Part shown: positions 16,701-24,606 of the stretch, piece after piece
Position numbering within the stretch: position 1 is the first letter of the stretch
Layout: every line of letters starts with the position of its first letter
Assembly (NCBI GenBank): GCA_001304015.1
Contig: LJUY01000050.1
Coordinates: forward strand, 1-24,686
Length of the DNA: 24,686 nucleotides
Reading direction: 5' to 3'
From: a candidate division Zixibacteria bacterium SM23_81
Lineage (GTDB): Bacteria > SM23-81
The notes under the pieces: generated by a model
The model's input: only the letters and a program-made list of their open reading frames with translations
The model's database searches: none
What the model was told of the DNA's origin: nothing
Program-made: the position numbers and the translations under genes

Positions 16701-17977
16701 ACCAGGGCTGCCAAACCGGATACATGGGCCGTGGCCATGGAGGTGCCGCCCAATGAGCCGTACTCGTCATCGGGAAAGGTACTCAGAATAGAGGACCCCG
16801 GGGCCAGGACATCCAAATTCTGACCAAAACTGGAGAAGCTGGCCCGCTGATCATAAGAGGTCGAGGCCCCTACGGCCATGGTCTGGTCAAAGCCAGCGGG
16901 ATAATAGACGCCCCCCTGATCATCGTCGCTTACGTTGCCCGCCGCCGCTACCAAAACGCATCCCTTGGCGTAAGCATAGGCGATAACATCTCGGACCAGG
17001 GGCGAGATGCGCGGGTCTCCCCAGCTCATGTTGATCACCTGCGCTCCGTTGTCGGCGGCGTAAACGATGCCCGCCGAGACGTCGTCGTCCTCCAGAAAGG
17101 CCCCCAGGCTCATCCTGAATGCCGCCCGCAGGGGCATCAGCTTGGAATGCCATGAGATGCCCGCCACTCCGATGCCGTTATCAGTCATGGCGGCCACGAT
17201 GCCCGAGACGTGTGTGCCATGTCCCAGGTCGTCGTATGGGTCGTTGTCCCGCTCCCGATAATCGCCCAGGCCCGCGAATTGAGGGGCGTCGGTGAAGTCC
17301 CAGCCTCTGATGTCGTCCACATATCCGTTGCCGTCGTCATCGATGGCGTTGAAATCGGAGCTATCCACCTGTCCGTCGCCATTGAGGTCCTCTCCAGGAT
17401 TGATCCAGATATTGGCCACCAGGTCCTGGTGCTCATAATCGATGCCCGAGTCCACAATGCCCACGATCACCTCCTGGCTTCCCCGCTCGATGGTCCAGGC
17501 CGCTGGCATCTTTATCTTGGCCAGGGCCCACTGTTCGGGGTACAGGGAATCATCCGGCACCACGCAGAGCTGGTTGAGGTAGTTGGGCTGGGCGTAGACC
17601 ACGTGGGGATCGTGCCCATAGGCCACCACCGCCTCCTGGACATCCCGACCAGTTCCCAATTCCAGACGGTAGACTCGCGATAACTCCTCGGCTAGCTGAG
17701 CCGTCTGGACATCGTTCTTTCCCTTCCTCATGGGGAAAAGGAATCTCTCCATCCGGATGACCTGATGCCAACGATTCAGCTGGTCCAAACTGCTTATCTG
17801 TGTGCTTATCCCATCCACTTCGGCCTTGGGTCGCAATTCCTCTAGCCCCGGCCGGAGCTTGATCAAAATCTCTCCTGGAGCATAGGAGGGGGGCTCAGTC
17901 TCGGCCCGGCACCAGGCCAAAGGGCTGACCAGAATCAAGGCCTGGATCGTAAGCAAGATGACCTTACCTGGTCTCAT
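13724..17977 (-). CDS. Large secreted subtilisin-like (S8) protease with FG-GAP repeats, FN3, Ig-like and C-terminal sorting domains
   Basis: 1417 residues. A signal peptide covers ~1-25, then a propeptide-like part (~33-135, [12 protein letters not shown]). The S8 domain has all catalytic residues: D176 (VGIVDSGID), H253 (GHGTHVSG), oxyanion N348 (AAAGN) and S413 ([12 protein letters not shown]). A calcium-loop insertion lies at ~198-222 ([23 protein letters not shown]). Residues ~680-1030 hold at least six FG-GAP/VCBS-like repeats ([51 protein letters not shown]), predicting a calcium-binding beta-propeller. An FN3-like domain (~1045-1130), two SbsA-type Ig-like domains (~1133-1310) and a FlgD-like sorting domain ([13 protein letters not shown], ending GKLALIR) follow. 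GAGGAG precedes the ATG. Its start overlaps the end of the LeuD-type gene by 14 bases. It is probably a secreted or surface-bound protein-degrading enzyme. Confidence 0.9.
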   Translation of the reverse strand: MRPGKVILLTIQALILVSPLAWCRAETEPPSYAPGEILIKLRPGLEELRPKAEVDGISTQISSLDQLNRWHQVIRMERFLFPMRKGKNDVQTAQLAEELSRVYRLELGTGRDVQEAVVAYGHDPHVVYAQPNYLNQLCVVPDDSLYPEQWALAKIKMPAAWTIERGSQEVIVGIVDSGIDYEHQDLVANIWINPGEDLNGDGQVDSSDFNAIDDDGNGYVDDIRGWDFTDAPQFAGLGDYRERDNDPYDDLGHGTHVSGIVAAMTDNGIGVAGISWHSKLMPLRAAFRMSLGAFLEDDDVSAGIVYAADNGAQVINMSWGDPRISPLVRDVIAYAYAKGCVLVAAAGNVSDDDQGGVYYPAGFDQTMAVGASTSYDQRASFSSFGQNLDVLAPGSSILSTFPDDEYGSLGGTSMATAHVSGLAALVLSRDATLSSEEVRQIISASAVDLGPFGWDPEHGSGRIDGLRALSMERTAVVRISQPQTGTGVDARVVIVGTALGPYMDCYSLDYGLGLSPAIYAFNTILEPVCVQALEETLTVWEGVSQLPDTSCIIRLRVWQTDGLMVEDRVAVHVDHTPPVLEEIRAVRRLDGDGYAAFVEWNTDDETLAKLFYRRQGEEEFSFIEDLHVAREHSLDLSGELESGDYQLYVASTNPAGLTTVDDNEGQYYALSAPLRMVERGGFLLLDQLVSGYQFQSPVDLDGDEQRELLFMAFSDTSAYGKAMAYEMGEDRRLEKVFQSEADYLVWDVGDADGDGKREILGGGFAEIHLFEAPDSNSFPDPVNPVWSQHGVWGSQMADTDGDGHVEILSKIEVGSDVIIFENDGDDTFRQMASLPNPTEGRNSTGTRFAVADFDGDGKTEILAGDSDGDIFIFETTGDDSYEATWSHSTGLEDARYLAPGDTLEGGGSWFVVAANETDVFDPRSTYWRLSVYEPTEDDQFVAKWSQELVGVGGQGNGIVTADFTGDGHKEILICALPDLYVFQRTEEGAFQPVWYTPCGFMHRPFVGDLHGDGLVEIAFNGPDSMIVLERADSGQTPPPPPGLVARPLDDHRVFLEWVAVPEAASYNLYRGLDYYDLDAIEVGLLTTTFLDSALVEGKTYWYAITSVDSLSRESRFFSSVVSATPNAPPQIVAAEVLTQRHVALSFSEAMDPSAQVASHYWIDGGIGSPSSVILDRDGQRALLSLNFNLEPEVLYTVAASKVHDKTGVPIDADARMVTFALPADTFPEPLYIKRVDLLGRTQLDILFSEPVDGSSAQDTSHYGIVPAVVVKEARLDSANGDLVHLQLSPVQAMGSVYVLTVADIWSETLEKMVIPGMGNTASFAYAAANLAEAAAVPNPFSPSRDDVVRFINVPSQASASIFTVLGELVWRKEEVETNGAILWSGVNEGGHPVASGVYLYLLEANGQTKRGKLALIR

Positions 17978-18515
17978 CTTCTCCTCTTTTTAGGCCTCCA
18001 TCAACAGGACGAACAAGTTTGTGTGTGGCCAACTCCCTCTTAACGTGTGGAATCAGCCCTCCATCCTCCATGATGCCCATGACGAACGCCGACGGCGGGG
18101 GAAAGGAAAAGGAGCTTTCCCCGGCCATTATCTGTCCCTCAGCTAGATCTATGGTCACCGTCTGGCCGGCCTGAATCATCTCAGCCGCTTCCGGGACGGC
18201 CAGGGCTGGCAAGCCCTGGTTGATGGCATTTCGATAGAATATCCGAGAAAAGGATGTGGCGATAATGGCTCCCACCCCAGCATATTTGAGACAGGTGGCC
18301 GCCTGCTCCCGCGAGCTGCCACAACCAAAATTCTTCCCGGCCACGATCACGTCTCCCGGCGCGACCTTGTGGACGAAGCCCGGGTCGAGATCCTCCAAGG
18401 CGTGCTGGGCCATCTCCTGGGGATCGCTGATGGTATAGGTGTACTTGCCTGGGAAGATGACGTCGGTGTTCACGTCATCTCCGTATTTCCAGGCTTTTCC
18501 GCGAATGCGCTCCAT
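17964..18515 (-). CDS. leuD: LeuD-type small subunit, 3-isopropylmalate dehydratase family
   Basis: 183 residues from the ATG at 18513-18515, which has GGAGGT five bases upstream; a longer frame from 18554 would add 13 unconserved residues. [29 protein letters not shown] and ARAN-like [13 protein letters not shown] are hallmark segments of the swivelling small subunit of the aconitase superfamily (archaeal-type LeuD/HacB, ~160-185 residues). With LeuC it would isomerise 2-isopropylmalate to 3-isopropylmalate in leucine synthesis. Related pairs act on homoaconitate, methylmalate or dimethylmalate, and the specificity loop ([10 protein letters not shown]) was not diagnostic to me. It lies 35 bases after the LeuC-type gene. 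No leuA or leuB is in the window, so the substrate is not confirmed by context. Confidence 0.8.
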   Translation of the reverse strand: MERIRGKAWKYGDDVNTDVIFPGKYTYTISDPQEMAQHALEDLDPGFVHKVAPGDVIVAGKNFGCGSSREQAATCLKYAGVGAIIATSFSRIFYRNAINQGLPALAVPEAAEMIQAGQTVTIDLAEGQIMAGESSFSFPPPSAFVMGIMEDGGLIPHVKRELATHKLVRPVDGGLKRGEDETR

Positions 18516-18550
18516 GTCGCACCTCCATAACCCACAGAACCATAATTCCC

Positions 18551-19807
18551 TCACAACATCTCCCGGGGGTCTGTGATCCTGCCGGCCACCGCCGAGGCCG
18601 CCACCGTCGCCGGGCTGGCCAGGTAGACGAAGGCCTCATTGCACCCCATTCGGCCCCGAAAATTCCTGTTGGCAGTGGAGAGACAGACCTCACCAGGAGC
18701 CAGAACGCCCTGGTGGGCGCCCAAACAGGGACCGCAGCCTGGATTGAGGATCACCGCTCCGGCCGCCGTCAACTCTCCCAAGATGCCCGCTGCCAGCGCC
18801 TTCCTGTAGACCTGGGCCGAGGCGGCAAGCACCAAAAGTCGTAAGCCGTGGGCCACTTTCCTGCCTCGGAGCACCTCAGCGGCCATCTGGAGGTCCTCCA
18901 GCCGACCGTTGGTACAGGTCCCGATGAGCGCTTGGTGGATCTCGGTATCCACTACCTCCTCAACTGGCTTGACGTTGTCAACGGTGTGGGGACAGGCCAC
19001 CTGCGGACAGAGATTATCCACACAATAGCTGTGGATTTGCTCAACCGGCGCCTCTGGATCCGAGGTCACCAATTCGTAGGATTGAGCTGGCCGACCTTTC
19101 AGCCAAGCCTCGGTTTTCTCATCGGCCTCGACGATGCCGGCCTTGGCCCCCATCTCGACAGACATGTTGCACAGGACCATCCGTCCGGAGATGCTCATCT
19201 GGCCTATGGCGGGTCCCCTGAACTCTACAGCCCGATACAGGGCTCCGTCGGCCCCCAGGTCACCGATGATGTGCAGGATGAGATCTTTGGCCGAAACTCC
19301 GCGAGGAAAGGACCCCGTGACCTGAATGACCATCGTCTGGGGCACCGTGAGCCATATCTGTCCGGTGGCCCAGATGACGGCTGCCTCGCTGCGGCCGATG
19401 CCCGTGGAAAAGGCCCCCAGGGCTCCATAGGTGGTTGTGTGAGAATCGCTGCCCAAAATTAAAGACCCAGGCACCACATGTCCCTTCTCGGGAACTACCT
19501 GATGGCAGATGCCCACGCCCACGTCGTAGAAATGGACCACTCCCTGACGGCGAACGAACTCTCTGATAACCTTATGATTGGTGGCCGTCTTTTCGTCTGC
19601 AGCGGGAACCACGTGATCTAAAACGATGACCAGCCGTCCCGGATCCCAGACGCTCTCGACTCCCAGCTGCTTGAAGTTCTGCGAAATGGCCGCGGTGTTG
19701 TCGTGGGTCAAAAGGCGATCTGGGGTGACGGTGACGATCTGGCCGGGAAGTACCTCGTCAAGGCCCGCCTTCTGAGCCAGTATCTTTTGACTCAGGGTTT
19801 GAGGCAT
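18551..19807 (-). CDS. leuC: LeuC-type large subunit, 3-isopropylmalate dehydratase family
   Basis: 418 residues, the length of archaeal-type/HacA-like LeuC (bacterial LeuC is ~470). It begins [15 protein letters not shown], typical of the family, with GGAGGTGA about 6 bases before the ATG. Three cysteines for a [4Fe-4S] cluster are visible: IGTCTNGR (~300) and NPGCGPCLG (~355-362). Other family segments are [31 protein letters not shown] and a terminal [11 protein letters not shown]. It should pair with the following LeuD-type subunit as a hydro-lyase/isomerase. Substrate assignment is open between isopropylmalate and related C4-C6 diacids. The start lies 50 bases inside the end of the upstream gene, an unusually long overlap that both reading frames support. 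Confidence 0.85.
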   Translation of the reverse strand: MPQTLSQKILAQKAGLDEVLPGQIVTVTPDRLLTHDNTAAISQNFKQLGVESVWDPGRLVIVLDHVVPAADEKTATNHKVIREFVRRQGVVHFYDVGVGICHQVVPEKGHVVPGSLILGSDSHTTTYGALGAFSTGIGRSEAAVIWATGQIWLTVPQTMVIQVTGSFPRGVSAKDLILHIIGDLGADGALYRAVEFRGPAIGQMSISGRMVLCNMSVEMGAKAGIVEADEKTEAWLKGRPAQSYELVTSDPEAPVEQIHSYCVDNLCPQVACPHTVDNVKPVEEVVDTEIHQALIGTCTNGRLEDLQMAAEVLRGRKVAHGLRLLVLAASAQVYRKALAAGILGELTAAGAVILNPGCGPCLGAHQGVLAPGEVCLSTANRNFRGRMGCNEAFVYLASPATVAASAVAGRITDPREML

Positions 19808-20225
19808 CGCCGTTCACCTCCGGGTGAAAGGACAGATTCTGCCCCCTCCTCTCTTGAGGCAGGCGGAACACTAAAGTCCCTTCCAACATCTGGTCCTGAC
19901 CACCGAAGAGAGAGTCTGAAAACAGCGGAGATAGGGGCTCCGGTCTGTATTCCTGGCCTTCTGTGTCCATAAGGGCAAATAAGGCTGGGCTCAGGGGCTG
20001 TGGAACGCCGGGACGCAAGACCAGCGTCACCTCAACCAACACCAGCTTTTCCCCCTCTCCCGCCAACATGGCGCCCAGCTGTTTGGCCTCCTGCACCTGG
20101 GTCACCCGTAAACCGTATTCAGGAGTCAGTGCTCGCCGCAGACGGAACAGGACCAGGACCAACATCAGGGCCAGCGAGTAGACGACTACCCTGACCACGG
20201 TGCGCCTATGGTCGTTCAGGCCCAT
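19758..20225 (-). CDS. Membrane-anchored extracytoplasmic protein, DUF4352-like
   Basis: 155 residues from the ATG at 20223-20225 (GGGTGA seven bases upstream; a GTG at 20234 is less likely). A single N-terminal membrane helix lies at about 10-28 (VVRVVVYSLALMLVLVLF) after a basic tail (HRR), so the rest is expected outside the cytoplasm. The body (KLVLVEVTLVLRPG, FALMDTEGQEYRPEPLSPL, LEGTLVFRLPQE) has the beta-sandwich pattern of DUF4352-like domains, which are often in surface-exposed lipoproteins and membrane proteins of unknown role. It overlaps the upstream NTPase gene by 20 bases and the downstream leuC by 50, showing tight coupling. No catalytic residues were identified. Confidence 0.6.
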   Translation of the reverse strand: MGLNDHRRTVVRVVVYSLALMLVLVLFRLRRALTPEYGLRVTQVQEAKQLGAMLAGEGEKLVLVEVTLVLRPGVPQPLSPALFALMDTEGQEYRPEPLSPLFSDSLFGGQDQMLEGTLVFRLPQERRGQNLSFHPEVNGDASNPESKDTGSEGGP

Positions 20226-20760
20226 GGCACTCACCCGTTGCGGAAATCCCGGCCCCCAAGAGGTCTAGAAGATCTGCACACAGGCCATCTCGATTTTGGG
20301 GCGTGACCAGCTTCACGACCACGTCCGGTCGCTTTCGAATGCCATCCAGAAAGGGGGTAGACCTCATCTGAAGAGTGCCCAGCACATCTTGTGGGGCATC
20401 GAGGGCCTCCAGCACCGCTTGCCGAAAGGACGGGCAGTAATTCTCCATCCTGCCGATCTCATCCATGATGATCACATCGCTGGATCTCATGGCTCGGTGC
20501 AGAGCGGATATCCCCACCCTCTCCATCTCGTCCACGTTGACCCCGTATTTGCTCACTCTATAAGGGCTGGCAGAATCCATGTGGGCCAGAACTCCCTCCT
20601 GGCCGGTGTCCACGGCCCTGATGCTGAATCCCACGCGGAGGCCACCCTGGCGAATTTCCTGAGTGGTGAAACCACCCAGGCACCGGGTGATCTGGGAAAG
20701 AACCCTCTGGATGAGGGTGGTCTTTCCCACCCCGGGCTTTCCGGTCAGGAGAAGGTTCAT
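20206..20760 (-). CDS. THEP1-type nucleoside-triphosphatase (P-loop NTPase)
   Basis: 184 residues from the ATG at 20758-20760, which has AAGGA nine bases upstream (a GTG at 20766 is possible but too close). The N-terminus begins directly with Walker A, LLLTGKPGVGKTT, and Walker B is VIIMDEIGRME (~95-105). GGFTTQEIRQGGLRVGF and KYGVNVDEME match the THEP1/NTPase_1 family, small soluble enzymes that hydrolyse nucleoside triphosphates and are common in archaea and thermophilic bacteria. The cellular role of the family is not settled. It is the first gene of the operon whose later genes are the DUF4352-like protein, leuCD-type subunits and the secreted protease; the functional link is unclear. A hairpin sits in its leader. 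Confidence 0.8.
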   Translation of the reverse strand: MNLLLTGKPGVGKTTLIQRVLSQITRCLGGFTTQEIRQGGLRVGFSIRAVDTGQEGVLAHMDSASPYRVSKYGVNVDEMERVGISALHRAMRSSDVIIMDEIGRMENYCPSFRQAVLEALDAPQDVLGTLQMRSTPFLDGIRKRPDVVVKLVTPQNRDGLCADLLDLLGAGISATGECHGPERP

Positions 20761-20779
20761 CGACACTCGTCCTTCATCC

Positions 20780-20797
20780 CCCGTAAAACAATACGGG
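20780..20797 (-). other. Leader hairpin before the NTPase gene
   Basis: CCCGTA and TACGGG form a perfect 6-pair stem with a 6-base loop between the promoter at 20836-20864 and the start at 20760. It lacks a T-run, so it is not a terminator. It may affect leader structure or be incidental. Confidence 0.4.
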
Positions 20798-20835
20798 CCA
20801 CCATGAACCTTAAGATGACCCCCTTCTAATAATTA

Positions 20836-20864
20836 AAAATAACGATGCCGTTCAGAAATGGCAA
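20836..20864 (-). promoter_or_regulatory. Promoter of the NTPase-leuCD-protease operon
   Basis: On the minus strand TTGCCA (20859-20864, 5 of 6) is followed by 17 bases and TATTTT (20836-20841, 4 of 6), the same -10 form and spacing as the murA promoter. Transcription would start near 20829, about 70 bases before the ATG. Confidence 0.5.
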
Positions 20865-20941
20865 GGTTTTTTTCTATAATGAGGTTAACCGGGAAGGGAA
20901 AAAGGGGAGAGAAATCTAACAGCCACTCGGGGATCTTGAGG

Positions 20942-20986
20942 AAAAAAAATAAAGGACTGGTGCTCTTATAGAGCTAGCAGTCCCCT
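20942..20986 (-). terminator. Intrinsic terminator of the pil operon
   Basis: On the minus strand GGACTG (20978-20983) pairs with CAGTCC (20954-20959), with an inner GCTC/GAGC stem in the loop. The stem is followed by TTTATTTTTTTT. It lies about 20 bases after the pilQ stop at 21007. Confidence 0.8.
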
Positions 20987-21006
20987 TTTGGGTTCCCAAG
21001 AGAGCG

Positions 21007-22302
21007 TTACTCACTCTGAGATACGATATGAGGCGTGACGAATATGACTAGGTCCTTCTTGGTGACCTCCTCCCGGGTATATCTGAACAGCAGGCCCAGA
21101 AGGGGAATGTCTTTTAACAGGGGAAGGCCCTTATTCACCTTGATGATGTCATGGGTGGTCAGCCCACCGATGACCGCCGTCTGGCCATCGGAGACCACCA
21201 CGCTGGTTTTTGCCCTCTGGGTGTTGATGATCACGCCCGCTCCGGGATCCACCTCATAGGAGCTCCGCTCCGGCTCCAATTCTAGCAAGATGGTCTGTGC
21301 CGAGGTGATGTGGGGAGTTACCGTCAGCTGCGTGCCCACCTCTTTCAGCTCGGTGACGACGTTGCCACGCTCGTCCAGCACCTTGAAGGGAACTTCCTGG
21401 CCCATGAGAATGGTGGCCTGCTTGTTATCCAGGGTGGTGATCTCGGGATGAGCCAGAATCTCGCCCTTGTTATCGCTGGCCAAGGCCGCCAGCAAAGCGT
21501 CTATATCATAACCATCTTCCAGGGTGCTGTAGGTAAACCGGCCGATGAGCTCCGAGACGCCGCTGGCGGTGTGCTGTTCCGCCCTTCTTTCATGAGCGTC
21601 GCCCAAAATACCCTCATCCGGGGAAACAAGCGGATCAAAATCAAATGCCCCTTCCTTGATGACCGACCAGTCAAAGCCCAGCTCCAGCAGGCTTTTGGAG
21701 TCCACCTCGAACAGCTTGGCGGAGATGGTCACCTGGGGCGTTTCCTGGTCCAGCTCCTGGACCATCAGAGCCACCAGGTCTAAATTCTCGGGCACGTCGG
21801 TGACGATGAGGGAGTTGGTCCGGGAGTCGACATCGATGCGGCCTCTTTTGGAGAGGGCCGAGACCAAGGGCTCCTGAAGCTCTTCAGCGGTGGCGTGTAC
21901 CACAGGTATGATGCGATGTTCCAGCTGAATCAGGTCTTGCTTCTCCTGCTCATACTTCTGAAGATCCAGATCTGACTTGTGTAGCTCCTCAACGGTCATA
22001 ACTCGGATGTACCCCTCCTCCTCCACAGCAGCCAGATGGCTGATCTTGGCGATGATCTCCAAGGCTTGTTGCCAGGTCACGTCTTTCAGCTGTACATCCA
22101 CCGCTCCCGTAACATATTGACTGGCCACGATGTTTCGACCGCTGAACTCAGACAGAAAGCGTAGCACCGCGTGCAAATCAGCGTCGTGGAGGTTCAGCGA
22201 CTTAATGACTCTCTCCTCCTGAGCCTCTCCCACCAGGGAGATGGCCATCAAGAGAAAGATCACAAGAACCACGTCTCTCCACAGGGCATTATGCCATGGC
22301 AT
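21007..22302 (-). CDS. pilQ: Type IV pilus secretin PilQ (short form without AMIN domain)
   Basis: 431 residues. A signal peptide covers ~1-27 (VVLVIFLLMAISLVGEAQ). An STN-like domain lies at ~33-95 (LNLHDADLHAVLRFLSEFSG, VDVQLKDVTWQQALEII), an N1/KH-like domain at ~125-190 (ELQEPLVSALSKRGRIDVD, SLIVTDVPENL), and the secretin domain at ~195-431 with VTISAKLFEVD, ILMGQEVPF, VGTQLTVTPHI, AVIGGL and LPLLKDIPLLGLLF. It forms the outer-membrane channel for the pilus. PilQ proteins usually carry one or two AMIN domains before STN; here none is present, and an AMIN domain instead sits on the preceding gene product. AGAGGT lies seven bases before the ATG. It is the last gene of the pil cluster and a strong terminator follows. 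Confidence 0.9.
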   Translation of the reverse strand: MPWHNALWRDVVLVIFLLMAISLVGEAQEERVIKSLNLHDADLHAVLRFLSEFSGRNIVASQYVTGAVDVQLKDVTWQQALEIIAKISHLAAVEEEGYIRVMTVEELHKSDLDLQKYEQEKQDLIQLEHRIIPVVHATAEELQEPLVSALSKRGRIDVDSRTNSLIVTDVPENLDLVALMVQELDQETPQVTISAKLFEVDSKSLLELGFDWSVIKEGAFDFDPLVSPDEGILGDAHERRAEQHTASGVSELIGRFTYSTLEDGYDIDALLAALASDNKGEILAHPEITTLDNKQATILMGQEVPFKVLDERGNVVTELKEVGTQLTVTPHITSAQTILLELEPERSSYEVDPGAGVIINTQRAKTSVVVSDGQTAVIGGLTTHDIIKVNKGLPLLKDIPLLGLLFRYTREEVTKKDLVIFVTPHIVSQSE

Positions 22303-22339
22303 CGTTTTTACCTCTTGTTCAGATTTTACAATATTAAGG

Positions 22340-23299
22340 TTACTGGGAAAGTTTCAAGATAACCGTTCGATCGAGCCCCCTCCGGTTCAATCGAAATACG
22401 ACCCTTTGCTCCTCGATCCGGGTCACATAGCCATACAGCACCCGGTCGCCTTTCCTGAGCACGTATCCGTTTTCCTTATCATCCTGAGCCAGGGCTCTGT
22501 ATCCGTCGACGCCCTGAAGAATGCCCACGATGGTCAGCTTTTCCACATTGGGAAGGGGAGCTTCGCCGAACGCCGTTTCCTGCTGTGCGGGCAACGAAAG
22601 AAAGGGGTCTCTTCGGCCGCCACTGCTGTATGAAACGGGCTCCCTGAAACCCAAAGCGAGCAGTTCGGGGGAAGATACCTTCTCCGGCTTCTGAGGTGCG
22701 GAGGCCTCTTCAGGGGAACCAGTCGAGTCTGGGGGACTGGGAGGGACCACGGGGGCTTTTTCCACAGCCTGAGGGTGCTCTTCAGGCGGAGGTTGAGTCT
22801 CACCCTGAACCTGCTCAACTGCCCTCTCGGGCTCCGGGACAACCGTCTGAGCACCTGCCACACTGTCGGCAGGGGCTTCTAACTGGATGACAAGTCGATC
22901 CTTCTCTCCCTCATGGAGACCCATCTGAAATGCTAAAAGTTTGGGCATATCCAAGACGATTCGCACCACAGGTTCGGGATAGGGGCGATACTGACTGGTT
23001 CGGATGCGAGTGATCAGCGGAGTTCCCAGGTTGACGAAATGATACCTGGGCAGAGCGTGCACCGCATCGGAGAAGTCCACCACCAGACGAGGCTCCGGCT
23101 CCCCAATGGCAAAATATCTATAGTTCACAGGGCCGTCGGCCTTGATGGTGATGGCAGGTCCCCTCTCCATACTGAACACTTCCAGACCGGTTACCCGATA
23201 GGCCGCCTCCGAAGGGCCGGTCAACAACAGAAGACCGGTTCCTATCAGAAGGATACCGAGCAGCCTCCTGGAGAAAAAATGTGTCCGGGTATCTTTCAC
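22340..23299 (-). CDS. pilP: AMIN-domain PilP fusion, pilus alignment protein
   Basis: 319 residues from the GTG at 23297-23299. A signal peptide or anchor covers ~10-32 (LLGILLIGTGLLLLTGPSEA). An AMIN domain spans ~33-145 (YRVTGLEVFSMERGPAITIK, EPRLVVDFSDAVH, VRIVLDMPKLLAF), the peptidoglycan-binding sandwich normally at the PilQ N-terminus. A proline/glutamate-rich linker (~148-210) leads to a PilP-like domain (~220-319) with GRRDPFLSL, KLTIVGILQG, YRALAQDD and YVLRKGDRVLYGYVTRIEE. PilP bridges PilNO in the inner membrane to PilQ. The start codon is uncertain: GGAGG lies 13 bases before the GTG but 7 before an in-frame ATT at 23303-23305. The gene begins 8 bases after pilO and ends 37 bases before pilQ. 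Confidence 0.8.
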   Translation of the reverse strand: MKDTRTHFFSRRLLGILLIGTGLLLLTGPSEAAYRVTGLEVFSMERGPAITIKADGPVNYRYFAIGEPEPRLVVDFSDAVHALPRYHFVNLGTPLITRIRTSQYRPYPEPVVRIVLDMPKLLAFQMGLHEGEKDRLVIQLEAPADSVAGAQTVVPEPERAVEQVQGETQPPPEEHPQAVEKAPVVPPSPPDSTGSPEEASAPQKPEKVSSPELLALGFREPVSYSSGGRRDPFLSLPAQQETAFGEAPLPNVEKLTIVGILQGVDGYRALAQDDKENGYVLRKGDRVLYGYVTRIEEQRVVFRLNRRGLDRTVILKLSQ

Positions 23300-23307
23300 T
23301 GGAATGC

Positions 23308-23907
23308 CTATTCCTCCTGCTCTTCTTCCAAGTTCATGTCTTCCCTGATGCTGTATGTGGTAAGCACTAATCGGCTACGGATGCTGGGCCCCAGTACCTG
23401 CTTCTCCTCTTCTTCCTCCACCTGGGGAATGCCAGTCACGTCCTGAAGAGTCACATCCACAATGATGGGTAGGTTGGCCACATGGCTGAGAAATTTCCCC
23501 AGGCCATGGTAAGTCGTCAACATCTCTATTTCATATGGATTTTCAACCAAAAAGTCCATTGACTTGGACTTCAGCGGGGAGATGCGTTCAACGGTGGCAT
23601 CCACCTTACCCTTGATTCTGTGGATCTGCTGTATAAAGTCAGACATGTCCCGTTCTTTAGGCAGCAGGGTTTCCACCACCTGCCATTGCTCTTGAAGATC
23701 TTCGTATTCCTGTTGAAGTGAAACGCGACGCGCTGCCTGGCGTTTGGCCATCTCCAAGCGTGTCTTCAGGAGCTGGTACTCCTCCGATTTCTCTCCTAGC
23801 TGGTCCAGGAGAGGCCGATACAGAGAGGTATACCAGAAATAGCTGATGGCGATGATCGCCAAAACCAGCAAAATAGCAATCTGAACTTTGGTATCCCTTA
23901 GGTTCAT
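23308..23907 (-). CDS. pilO: Type IV pilus inner-membrane protein PilO
   Basis: 199 residues. A short cytoplasmic tail is followed by one membrane helix (~9-26, IAILLVLAIIAISYFWYTSL), a coiled coil (~35-75, LGEKSEEYQLLKTRLEMA) and a ferredoxin-like periplasmic domain (~85-180: TLLPKERDMSDFIQQIHRI, YHGLGKFLSHVANLPIIVDV). This is the PilO layout; it dimerises with PilN in the periplasm and connects the cytoplasmic PilM ring to PilP/PilQ. The C-terminus is unusually rich in glutamate (residues ~156-162 and MNLEEEQEE at the end). AAGGG lies ahead of the ATG. It is 69 bases after pilN. Confidence 0.85.
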   Translation of the reverse strand: MNLRDTKVQIAILLVLAIIAISYFWYTSLYRPLLDQLGEKSEEYQLLKTRLEMAKRQAARRVSLQQEYEDLQEQWQVVETLLPKERDMSDFIQQIHRIKGKVDATVERISPLKSKSMDFLVENPYEIEMLTTYHGLGKFLSHVANLPIIVDVTLQDVTGIPQVEEEEEKQVLGPSIRSRLVLTTYSIREDMNLEEEQEE

Positions 23908-23976
23908 ACCAGCCCTTCGAGACGTGAGGGGCGAAACATCCCGATGAGTTTATGACCTCTTTTTTCGTTACCTTTT

Positions 23977-24603
23977 CTAATTGCTTCTCTTGCCCTTCAC
24001 AGCCTGCTCATCAGAAGAGGTCTTTTGAGACAATAATTTCCGCTCATAGCTGAGGAGATCGGCCAGGATCTCAAAATCATAGGCCATCCCCTCGTCCACT
24101 GCCAGCCTTTGGGCATAAGTGAACTGTGAGTTGGAAAACAACTCGGTTTCATCCAGATTATCCATAAAAACAGCAATGGGTTTCAAAGAAAAAGACATGC
24201 CCTGAATTTGAGCCTGGAAATTCCCCCCGACTCTGTTTTCACGCAGTGAGACCAGCCACATCTCCTCGGGAACGGAACCACTGAGGGCCGTGAGAATCTC
24301 CATCCAGCGAGTGCGGCTTTGGTTTAATTCTTCCACCACCTGCACGTGACGGAGAATCCTCTCTTTTAGGGCAGTCAATTCCTGAACAAGCTCCAGATCT
24401 GCCTTCTGCCGTTCCGCCTCCATTCGCGTTTGGTAAATCCTCTTTTCCAGGCTACTAAGGCGAGACTTCTGCCATATGGTCAGGACAAGGAGAATGAGAA
24501 AAAATCCCACCACCGCAGCGACCAGATACCCCCAGTTCACGGAGACGCGGATTTTTCTCTTGCGAGCTCGAAACTCTTCTGGTAGCAGGTTAATCCTGAT
24601 CAT
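23977..24603 (-). CDS. pilN: Type IV pilus inner-membrane protein PilN
   Basis: 208 residues. The N-terminal MIRINLLPEE is the conserved PilN tail that inserts into the PilM groove. A basic stretch (RARKRKIR) and one membrane helix (~25-44, YLVAAVVGFFLILLVLTIW) follow, then a coiled coil (~50-95, SSLEKRIYQTRMEAERQ) and a compact periplasmic domain (~105-190, WMEILTALSGSVPEEMWLVS, FSLKPIAVFMDNLDETELF). It forms a heterodimer with PilO. The ATG is three bases after the pilM stop, consistent with translational coupling; its own ribosome site is weak. Confidence 0.9.
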   Translation of the reverse strand: MIRINLLPEEFRARKRKIRVSVNWGYLVAAVVGFFLILLVLTIWQKSRLSSLEKRIYQTRMEAERQKADLELVQELTALKERILRHVQVVEELNQSRTRWMEILTALSGSVPEEMWLVSLRENRVGGNFQAQIQGMSFSLKPIAVFMDNLDETELFSNSQFTYAQRLAVDEGMAYDFEILADLLSYERKLLSQKTSSDEQAVKGKRSN

Positions 24604-24606
24604 GTC

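Noticed and set aside
18516-18554. 13-residue N-terminal extension of LeuD from 18554
   Set aside because: The ATG at 18515 has a well-spaced GGAGGT and begins at the usual family N-terminus.
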